Positions 48,301 through 60,300 of a stretch of 64,000 nucleotides of DNA are shown piece by piece. The notes beneath the pieces were generated by a model. That model was not told the origin of the DNA. It saw nothing but the letters and a program-made list of their open reading frames with translations, and ran no database searches. Origin of the DNA: Episyrphus balteatus (taxonomy: Eukaryota > Arthropoda > Insecta > Diptera > Syrphidae); assembly GCF_945859705.1 (NCBI RefSeq), contig NC_079136.1:50420094-50484093 (forward strand). The letters run 5' to 3'. Numbering within the stretch: position 1 is the first letter of the stretch; every line of letters starts with the position of its first letter. The translations under genes were made by a program, and so were the position numbers.

Positions 48301-51300
48301 TTTATATATCAGTTAAGCAATTTCAAGAGAAAATAAGGACCTTTAACACATACAAAAAAAATTAAAAATTGAAAAATGAAGTAAAGCCAGAATTTCGGCT
48401 GTGAAAAACTAACCGGATTTTTTAATGTTTATACTTAAAGTTAATATTTTGTTCAGAAACCTTTGTTTTCTAAAACTGCTTGGCACCAACGAGGCTTGGA
48501 CTCGGACAAATTAAATAAAATAGAACTAGGAATATGCTCCTAGTCATTTTTAAAAGCTACAAGAACGTTAGTTGCTGAGGTGTGCTTTTCCTTCTCTACC
48601 TGTCACTTAAAGATGGCCCACAAATTTCCAATCGGGTTCAAGTCGGATAATTGTGCCGGCTATTCCAAGCCAGGAGTATTGTCTACCCCGAACTACTGTT
48701 TTTACGAGCTTTTAAGAATTTTTGGCATCATAACTTGCAGGAAGAGCCAATGTAAAGGCATTTCTTTCTCCTTTTATGGAGAAATTATCTACTCCAACAT
48801 CTCTCCATTGTGGAAATGATCCATAATTCCGTTGATTTTGTGTAACGGGGTAGAGCCTGCAGCTAGAAAAACCCCAAACTGTCAATGATCCTCTGCTGTG
48901 CTTCACGGTAGGGAGCATATTGTTTTGGTTTCAAACATGTCCATGTTTGAGCGCCTGGCTGCCATTTTACAATCGGAATAAAACAAGTTAAAATTGCTTT
49001 TATCATTGAAAAACATATTTTTCCGTTTTGTTATCGAGCAATACAGATGATTTTTTGTAAATACAACCATGATGAAGTATTTTTATTCGAAAATTTAAAG
49101 TGTTTCTTAAGATGCTTTAATTGCCTACCTTTTTAGACAATGCTTAGTATTAAGGAATGGCTTTTTTCCGAGCGGAAAGAGATTAAGACCAAATCTCTCA
49201 AAGCCTTGCTTAATGTACTTTATGTTGAAGGCAGATTAAGCTCCTCATAAATCATTTAAGAAGTCGCAAACGGATCTTTTATCAAAGAACTCTTTATTCG
49301 CCTATCAGTTTTTAGAGATATTTTGTTATGGCATCCACCCAACTGATCTGCTTCAACTGATTTTTCTCTTTTCTACTTTTTGACGATATCATACTCACTT
49401 GACGTTGCAATGTACAACATCCCAATGGGATAACATTTTGTTTTATTTCGGTTTGAATATGTTTTACGACTAAGTAACGAATTTTGTGACTACAATCCGT
49501 TATTCCATTAAATTATTTATACATTTCATAAAGCTAACAACTTTGTTTGTCACCACAAACAAAAATTTTACAGAAATGGCGCTTAAAACCGTTACCTCAA
49601 CACCGAGAATCGAAATCCTTGAAAAATCCGGTTAGTTTTGCACAGACGAAATTCTGACTTTCCTTCATTTTTCAATTTTTAAAATTTTTGAATGTATTAA
49701 AGAACATTTTTTTGTGTTCAAATTCCTTAACTGATATATTAACGATCTAGAAAAAATATTAAAACAATATTTTGATCCAGTTTTGTGTTATAAAATTTCA
49801 TTTGATGAAAATGACAAAAAAATCCGGAATGTTTTTCACAGCACTGTATATTTCAATTTCTAAAGCCCAGTATCCTGCTGAAGCGAAACGGAATTTTTTA
49901 TAAAAAAAACAGCAGAACGAAAAATTTTGTTATGCTTTTCGTTTCACAGCACACGAGATTGACAAACGACATTATTACCTGTACTTGAATACTTGGAAAG
50001 TTTTCAATAGGTAATGTTTCACTAATGTTTTTTCAGGTAAAATTGCTTGGTCCAAAAGAATTTTGCACCTTGTGAATTTTTATTTCTTCAAAATTATTTT
50101 CAAGTTTTAATTTATTGACTATATTTAATTTTGACTTTCGTTGCTGACTTTGGAGGCTAGGTTTGACTAGGTTAGCTTAAAATAAGAAAAAAAAATCAAA
50201 TTGGTGGCTTCGAAATAAAATTTGTCTTACAAACAATTTGTTCTTTGAATTGTTTCTTATTTAAGAAAATAAAATGTTTTTTTTATAAGAAATTTGTTCT
50301 AAAAATATGTACAATTTCATTTGTTCGTTCATTTGATCATTAAAAAATTTCATTATTAAGTTGACAATATTTATATTTTATCATATTTTTTATGTTTATG
50401 TTGGCATTTTCATAATAATACCAATTCATTTTTAAATAACACATATTAACATAAGATAATCCTTTTTAAGCTATTTTTTATTCATTATAATTTTTTTTGC
50501 AAATAATCGGTATTTTAAAAGACTGTTAAACAAAATACGTAAACGCTTTTTTGCTTTTTTTACTTAATAAATAAGACAATAACGTAAAGTATTAATTTTA
50601 TGTGTAGTAAAATAAGGATTTGGTAGTTTTTGTATGTTAACAGCTATTTTAAGTAAAAAAAAAAAAATTAAAGAACTTTTTGTGATTTTTTATTGGATTC
50701 AATTCTGTAATTTTCAAGAAGCAATATAGCGAAAACCGTTTTAGGATCCGTTCATTAGATCAGAAGTTACAGCCCCATGACCACTTTTTCATAGTTTCGA
50801 TGTACTGTGCGTTCCTTTGTACCTGCACCGCTATAGTATTCCTTTCTCGTATGCCGGTACGTAAAGGGTTGCATTGGTTGTTAATAATTCACACAAAAAT
50901 TGTTTTTCCTTATGATTTTGCCTAATTTTTTGAATATCAAAAAAAAAATATTTAAAAGAAATTAGCAAACATAATTTCATTTCAAAATTAACGGCCAAAC
51001 AAAGATTTTCCTACATCATTCAAAGCTAAAAGATAAGAAAACCAAATCACAGTTTGAGAACCACTACCCAAATGTCAAACCAAAAATTCCTTGTCTGTCT
51101 TTCAGTGACTACCGTCACAAACAAATTCAACTAAATGCTTATGAGCAAAAGCAGTCCAACCATATATTTAGTTTTATATAAATACTGACAGCCACGAGGC
51201 TTTACAAAAAAAAAATACTCGAAAAAGAAGGCAATACTTTATAGCCACTTTAGTACAATAAAAGCTATTGTTAGAATAAGATATAAAATGTAACCTAACT

Positions 51301-54300
51301 TTGAAGACTCAATAAAATTCAATTCAATTCAATTGTCTGTCTTTCAAAAGAAACGTCATTTGAAGAAAAATATATTTTTCATATCCCAACCCATATTCTA
51401 CAAAAAGTTCCATCAACAATAAACAAAAAATAAATTTATTCAAATAAATTAAATAGAAACAAATTAACAATAAATAATGAAAAAATACACTACAATATAA
51501 TCTCTTACTGTACTATAATATCCCATCTATATTTTGAGGTAAAAACACCATGAAAACACACTAAAAAAAAAACAACTCTTGTAACAAAAATACAATTTTT
51601 TTTCAGATCTCTTATCTTTCTTCACCAACAACCACCCAACAAAAATAATAAAAAAAAAAAAAAATGGCAATTCTCGAATGGAAAAAATTCGATTTCTTTA
51701 ATCTCGTTGCAAATGCCGACAAAGATAAATTATTCGATACAATTCGTGAATCCGATATAACTTCTTGTACAAGTTGTTCAAGTCAAAAAATCATATGTGA
51801 CTCATCTGGAATGGTTCATATTTTCTATCGCAATTGGGAACCGATATCATTTCAAGGACATAATGCTCCAATTATTCTATGTTCAATTGCTTCACAAAAT
51901 AATCTTTTAGTAACAATTTCAAATCGAGATTTTTCTGATCCTCCTTTAGTTAAAGTTTGGGATTTGTCCAAAGCCACTAAACGGGGAGGTGCTCCTTGTG
52001 TTGGCAGTGCTAAAGCACTTTTACAAAAACCAACTGCTTTGGCAGTTGCTCAGGGAACTGGCAATCAATTGTTTATTGCAATTGGCTATGAAAGAGGAGA
52101 AATCTCACTTTTTCGTGGCTCAATTAGTCGAGATTTCTCCTCGGGGTTTAAGAATTTTACAGTTGGAACTAAGCCTATAATTGGCATTTCATTTAAACAA
52201 CATGGCAAACTTATGGACATGTTTCTTTGCTCTGAATCTGGAGTCTTTGTCTATCAGTGTGACAATGACAAAGAAACCAAATTGGTCTTGGATTCGTCCA
52301 ATGCAGCGACACGATGTTGCGCATTGCAGACCAAAGGTGCCAATGAAACTTATTTCATGACTGGCAAAGATGATGCCGTCTATTGTTATACAAGTGACGG
52401 TCGAGGGCCTTGTTACGCTCTCGAAGGCCAAAAACACTTTATCGAATGGTTCCCAAACTATCTGGTAATCATTATGAAAGCCGCCAAAAACTCTCTTCTT
52501 CAACAGAAGGAGTTTGTCCTAATTGTCATTGATATACAGAATAAATTTATAGTTTTCCAAACTCCGGTGGACCCGGTTGTAGCGATTTTGAATGAATTTG
52601 GAAACTGTTTTATTGTCACCAAATCGAAACAGGTTTTCCATTTGAGAGAAAAAGATATCCAAAGCAAATTGAATATGTTGTTTAAAAAGAATCTTTACGA
52701 CATTGCTATTCGAATTACTAAAGATCTTCAATTTGATGAAGAAGGATTGGCTTCGATTTATAAGCAATACGCTGATCATTTGTATATTAAAGGTGACTAT
52801 TCGGGAGCTGTTGAGAAATATGTCAAGACAATTGGTTATATAGAACCTTCGTATGTTATTATGAAGTTTCTAGATTCGAGGCATATTAAATACCTTGCTG
52901 ATTATTTGCATGCTTTGTATAAAAAGAATCATGCTACACAACAGCATAAGACTCTTCTGATGAATTGTAGGACAAGATTAGATCTTCCTCAGAAACTTGA
53001 TGAATTCCTATTCAACGAGGAGGAAGAGGATTCAAATGAAATGATATTTGATATAAATGCAGCAATACGGAATCAATCAGCAGCGACTATGGATTTTCAG
53101 GATCGAGAAGAGCTAAAGGAGGAATATAACTTGAGTGTGTTGTTGAAGAAGATTCAAGATACTAGCGAGATGACTGCGATGCTTTCTAAACTTAGCGAAG
53201 ATGATGTTTATGTATTCTTTAAGAAATTTGGATTGATTTTGATGCAACATGCTCCAGAGGATACAACAAGATTGTTGAAGAGACTCTGTAGGGAACAGGA
53301 GATGTCGAATTTCATTGAAGATCATGTCAATGAGATGCAGATTAGCTTTGCTCCAGAGCAATTTATTCCACTGTTTGATGGGAATTGGGAATTGTTGTTG
53401 GGTTTTTTGGAAAGTTGTGTAACAAATGCAACGACTGAGTTTCATGAAACTGTCTATAATACTTTGATTGAGTTGAATTTGCGAAAATGGCAAAATTGTA
53501 TGTTGACTGAGAATCAGCTTTTGGATATTTTGAAATTGCATCGAGAAAGATATAATAAAGAGCAGGTTTTGATTATGTGTCGAATGGCTCAATTTTGGTC
53601 GGGAATACTTTACCTTTATGAAGAGGATCAATTGTATAATCTGACGATACATTATTACGTCAAGAATAAAGATTACAATAGTCTATTGAGTTGTTGCAAG
53701 AGTTTGGGTCAGTTTCAACCGCAATTATGGATTCAGGCATTGAATGAATTGCATAATGATCCTGATGTTCCAATGAATGTCTTACTTCAGATATTGAATG
53801 TCATTACAACGGAGAAATTACAATCACCATTGCAGATTTTACAGTGTTTAGCTGTGGATCGTGGACCGAATATATCTCATGTCAAAGATTATTACACTCA
53901 ATCATTCCTTAAAGAAACGACAGCCATTAGTCAGGAGGAGAAAGATGTAGAAAATCTTCAAGCAGATTTGAAATCTCTGCAGGATTTGATTAAGAATTTC
54001 CAAACTAATCCAATTGAATTTAGAAATACAGTTTGTGATGCCTGTACTCAACCATTACAACTGCCAGCTGTTTATTTCCTTTGTCAGCATTCATTTCATC
54101 AGGATTGTGTGCGGACTTACTCGGAGAATGAAAAAGATTGTAGTATTTGTAGTGTGAAGAATCAACAAATGTCGGAAAGACTACGAACGCAGCAAGAATC
54201 TCAAGGACAACATGAGACTTTTCATCGTCTGCTAAATAATTCCAATGATATGCTCTATGTTTTGTCGAGTTATTTTGGTCGAGGGCTTCTTAATCAGATT

Positions 54301-57300
54301 GTAATTGTAGATGAACAAAAAGCAGCCGATGAAAATCAATTGAATCAGAATAATAATTTGGGTTATAATTGGAGTGCAAAACATAAAGATGGTGATGGAC
54401 CGATTGCTGTTGAGCATGTTAATAATTATAAATGGAGTGGAAGGATAACAGCGCAAGATAGGGAATTGATAACTCAGAAGCAGCAGAGTAATTTTAATAC
54501 GAGAGAAAATAAGTATGATGATTCAAAGAATCCTTTTTCGGATGATTCGAAGAATCCTTTTGCTACGGATGATGATCGTGGTGGGAGTAGTAGTAATCGC
54601 AATCGTATTGAGACGTATGATAAGAATTTGAATCCATTTGGGGATGATGACGATTAGATTTAATTAATGTTATTATAATAAAGAAATAAAATGTCGTAAG
54701 AGAATATTGTATGAAGTGTACTCATTATTTGTATAAGATAGTTCGAAAGTTTATTTGGTAATGTAAAAGCCAAAATAAAATAAAATATTAATAAAAAGAA
54801 ATATTATTAAATGGTTGGATGCTTTCTTTTTTTAGAAAAATAAATAGCAACGCAACGGAGATGAAATGCTAAGAGGTTTTGGAATATAATGTAGGTACAA
54901 AATGCCATAAAAGCATGACGATGATAGAAATGCAAAAAAGTATGTCTGTCTAACAAGGGCTATCTCTTAATGAAATTGAATTCAAGCCGCTCGCTGAGAG
55001 AATTTTTTTCAATCTGTAATTTGGATATAGAGAAAAAATTAAATTTTTGAAAGCATTCGTCATGATTCCGGCCTTTTTTTTAAATACATGCGAAGAAAAG
55101 GAAAAGAAATTTTTGAGTAAATAGTTAAGCTAGAACTACATCGAAACACAAAGTGAAAAAAAGTAAACAAAAGTACAAAAACAAATTAATTGATGTGACA
55201 TTTAAATTATTTGAAAAATAAGAACCTTTTTTTCTATGTAGTTCAGGCTTAACAAGCTAACTAAAGTACAAAAATTAAAAAAAAAATACTTTTTGAATTT
55301 GTTTGTATACAAACAATTTATTTTCTCATATTATTTTTATTTATTTTAACATTCAAACGAATTTTTTAAAATTTCAAATTTAATAAGTTTGTTTTTGTTA
55401 AAAAATTTAATTTAAAAACACTCATACATTTTCGTTTGTTCGTTCATTCTCTCATTCGTTGCTCGCTTCCATGTGCACAGCAATTAAAGCTATATACAAT
55501 AGACACTTTTTAAGTCGAATTTTTACAGGACAACAAAATTCGTTCAAGTAAGGAAGACATTCCGGTAAAAGGAATTAATATAAATCTTTTTTTCTCCAAA
55601 CGTTTTCAAAATAGTGCAAAAATCGAAACAAATCCGATTTATATGGATTTGACTGAAAAAAAAATCGATTGGACCACAACGGATATGTTGAAATAAGCCG
55701 AAGGAAGAGAAAAATGGAAGTGTACTTGATAATTTTTTTTTATGATTTCTGGCAATAAGCACATGCTTTGAGTGCATGTTGGAAGAATCAGATCTGTTTT
55801 TCTGGTATGATAAAATATCTCATGGCAATTATAATCTATCATAGTGCCAACCATTTTGTTGATGTCAAAATTATTTGAAAATTCATAGATCGAGAGATCG
55901 TAAAGATCGATTTTTATTCGATTTTTTTGAAAGGGTACAAAAATTAAATAATATGTAAAAATTACCTAATAAAAACAGTTGAATTTCTTTAAGAAAAAAA
56001 CATTTTTGTTTCCGTAAATTATGAAATATTCTCAACAATGTTGTACCATTTTGAAAATAGAATTGGACACAAAAACTTTTTAGGCAACTCGCCAAAATAG
56101 TGTAGTGCATTTTTTTTTACACTACTGTTCATTGAATTAGGGTCATGTAAAATTTTTAAGTACTAAGTAAGGCAAAAAAGTGATATTTTGTTTGAAACTA
56201 TTAAAAAAATGAATGCATTTGCTGGCAGGTCTATTCAAGGTTCCGGAACAAAAGTCACGAGAAATGAAAGACCGTCACAGGGTGAAGATTTTTTTGATTT
56301 TTTTTGCAAATGCCCATAACTCCCTAAGTTATTTTTCTGATAACTGGAATCTACCGTTTTCGTTTTGACTTTTGGGAGAAAAAAAAATTTCAAACAAAAA
56401 TTAGTATGCAAATAAAAAGGAAATATTTTTCGACAAATAAAACCAACGTTTAAAAAAATCATCGGCTGTTTTGAAAAAAAATAATTTGAAAAAAACATTA
56501 ATATTAAAAACAAAATTTAAAATATAGATTCTTTACTAAATAGATTATTTATGCAAATTTTCGTTGAATTTTTAAACCGTTTTGGAGGAAGTCAGAAATT
56601 AAGAAAATAAATCTATGATAGGTACCGTTAACGATTATAATCGTCCCAAAAATATATTTGTTATTTTAAAAGAAGAGATTTATTTGCGCAGTAGGAACAT
56701 GTCTTTTATATTCAAAATCGTTGGATTTTCGTTTCAGAGAAAAAAATTTTCCATTTTGGTCATATTTCAATTTCCCTTCTAAAGAATCACCAAAAACTCA
56801 TAACTACGAAGTTTGAACTAAATCGCTTTAGCAGTTTATGCTCCAGATATGACAGACAGACGAACAGACCATTTTTTAGCACTCTTTATAATCGTGATGT
56901 CATGTCTAATAGTTATGTCGAGTTCAATTTGTTTACGAATTCTAGACTTGCTCTATAGTAACTACCTATGTACATTAGGGTGGTCCTTATTTGGGACATG
57001 CAGTTCGTAAAAATTAGAGAATTTTTTTCCACCGTGGAACTTCGGCAAAAAACAATATAAGGACCACCTTAATGTACATATTATGTACCTACTATATCGC
57101 AAGTAAAAATATGTTTTTTTCTTTTTCATGGTATCAGCCTACTATAATACGTACTTTCATAGATCTCATCCCACTCTAAAACTTGGATCATAATTTCTTT
57201 TACGTAAAAGATAAATTTTTGCAGGGCCCATGACTTTTTTCGTTCACGTTTATTACCCCAAATATTAATGTTATTATGTTAACAATTAAAATTTTATAAA

Positions 57301-60300
57301 AATATTTTTTATTTAGATTGTCGCCAATCACACACAACAATTTGTGTAATCGATCATCATTCCGACAATAGCTATGCATTGAGAGCTTTAAAGCAGAAAA
57401 TTTTCGTCGATGGACTTTGTTATTTATTGCAAGAGATCTATGGAATTGAAAATAAAGCTTTGAATAAACCAACAATGGATGACGATACCGATGACAATGG
57501 AAGTGAATGTGTTATTTGTATGAGTGACACTCGAGACACATTGATTTTGCCATGTAGGCATTTATGTTTGTGCAATTCATGTGCTGATTCATTGCGTTAT
57601 CAGGCCAATAATTGTCCAATTTGCCGATCACCATTTCGAGCTTTGCTTCAGATTCGTGCAGTTCAAAAAGGGGTCAGCTCGAATCTTTTAGCACCCCAAA
57701 ATTCACCAGATGTAAGTTTTGTACCAAAGTAATGGTTGTTTTTGATTTAATGATTGGTATCTTAAATTGCAGCCAAATTGCGAACACATTCCAAGTGGTT
57801 ATATACCAGTTTCTTTGATAGAAGCTCTAAATGGGCCACCCCAATGTATTGGACGTACTATGTCTACTGATAGCAATGATGTTCCAGATGCTGTTCAAGC
57901 TGCAGAGAATCTCAATCGTTTAGCTGAGAAAATCGGCGGTAAACATAGTCCAAAGAGTGGAAGTCAACGTCGTTCGAAGAACAAGAAGAATAGTGAATGT
58001 GCTCCAGAAGTATAAATTTAATATTTCAAATTCTTCTGGTTTTTGAATTCACCTTTTCTTTTTTTTGTTGTAGTTTCGTATGTCGGTTCTTAATAATAGT
58101 GAACCAAATCCAACACCAACAACAAATGAAACAACAGAAACTGTCGAAAAGAAGTCTCCTCCGAGTTCCCACAGGAACTCAATCTCATATGAGCGTTCAA
58201 ACAGTTTGAAGGGTAAAGAAAAAACTCCAGCATCACGTCAAATTAGTCGCGATAGTCTTCATATCGTTAATGAACGTCACAGCTTAAAGAAGAAAGATAA
58301 AACTTTGGATGCTGTTGCTGCATCAGCTGCAATAGCTGCTGTTGCTGGAGATAATAACGATGATGATAGTGACAATGAAAAACTTTCCCCATTGCTATCG
58401 CCTGGTTCTAGAAATCCATTGAGTGGAAAGAGTCCACTTCATATTGATGGAGTTGAAGAATCGATTGATGATATTGATATGGATGAGTTAAAATCAGATG
58501 GCGGATCTAAGGTGAGTTTTGTTTGTCGAAATAAATTCTGTTTTTCTTTTGACTTCATCATGATTTTATATATTTTGTTTACATAAATCACGGTAAATAC
58601 AATTTTTCAATTTTTGATTTGATCATCGTTCAAAATTGGCTTGGAGTTATTTTTTTCAACTAAAAAATCACTAACACTTAAGAAACGATGCATTATTCTT
58701 TTTTTTTAATAATCATCCATTGATTATATAGCAATCATATCTTTAAAACTTGATTTGGGTATTTTGAAACTGGAATTGGAATACTATTTTTTTATTTAAC
58801 GGGTGTGGTTGATTGGCAATTTTTTATTTAAGAATTTTTTTTAATCTACAACATTTTTTCTTACAAAGTTTTCCTACAATCAAGGGCCTATTTCAGAGCT
58901 TACTACATTGTTTACATCAGCTACATCAATGACTTTAAACATTAATTACAGCGGCCTGTATTCAACTATAGGCTTTTGAAGTTGCTGATGTAGTTGATGT
59001 AGTTGCTCTGAAACAGGGCCAAGATGTTTATTTATAAGTAGGACATAAAGTACGTATCCTTTAATGTTTTTTCACAAAATTTTAAATATATTTCAAAATT
59101 TTTGATCCACTGATTAATTCCAAAATTTCTAAATCAGAACTCTATCAGGGAAGTTATTCTTGGCAAATAGAAAAACGATTTAATTTAAAATATTTTTTTT
59201 TAACTCGAACTCGTATATTAATAGGGAAAGTGAATTTGAATGATGCAACCTCAAATTGTTTAAAAACAGGCTTAAATCCTCTTAAAAAAATAAAAGTTCA
59301 ATTTGATCAGTTGATCACGATTTCAATTGAGCCGAGGTGACTAAAATGAGTTACCTCGAGTCAAGCAAAGTTGACATCGTTGAGAGTGTAAGTCCCATGC
59401 CTTGCTTCTTCTTGAATTTTTTGTATCTAATGTCAATGTTTTAACAAAAATAAGTATTTATGAACAAACGCAATATTACGTTGGCTTTCGTCCAAGATCA
59501 TGTGCTTTAATTTCTGAACATGCCCTTTGATACATGAAGAATTATTCCCAGTTTGGAATCAGGCTGAAGTCTAATTATATGGAAGAAGGCGTTAAAGAAA
59601 ACAGAATCGCGGTTTTACTTAAAAAGTGTGAATAAAAATGCTGGCCGAATTATCGATTTGCAAAAACTTCTTTAAGTCTTAAGAATGTTTGTTTATCGGG
59701 TCATGATTCAGTTCAATAATGCTACTTTGAAAACAGCTTAAAATATTATCTTTCGGGGGTAATTTTTATGTGTGCAACTATAAAACCTGTAAGTGAATGA
59801 ATTCAATTAAAATCCTCTCGGATGCATAAGATTAGCGGCGTATTTCATAACTCTTACCCTAAAACAAATAACACTGTAAGGCAGCTAACGATGTCAAACG
59901 CCAAAGCGTTGAATCTCTGACGTCACCAAAAACATTACGCTATCAATGAGCCTTCCATGTCTATACCAAAAACTGTGTGTCAGCGTAAGAGTACCCTTCA
60001 GCGCGTTGACAATTTTTTTGTAGACTATAACACGACATTACACACTTTGGAAATATTTTGAAATCACTTTTAAGCAGAGAGTCAACGCGTTGGCCGATTT
60101 TATTGGCCGTTTAATCCTAGCTTTTGAAGTGGCACGTGAGAAATAAGCATAAACACATTCTGTTCACAAATTAGAATTAGGTTTTTACACTCTGGTGATA
60201 AACAGCAAAAAAAAACACGTATACGCCATAGTGAACATATTTTTTTGTGAAAAAGAAATAATGGCATGGAACAAAAAAAAAAAATGAAAATGTCAGCGCG

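Noticed and set aside
53113..53652. 179-codon minus-strand open frame inside Vps11
   Set aside because: Antisense shadow of a strongly supported coding sequence.
50120..55460. Possible long terminal repeats flanking Vps11 (caaacaattt and gttcgttcatt on both sides)
   Set aside because: Similarity is limited to short AT-rich words with no consistent order or spacing.
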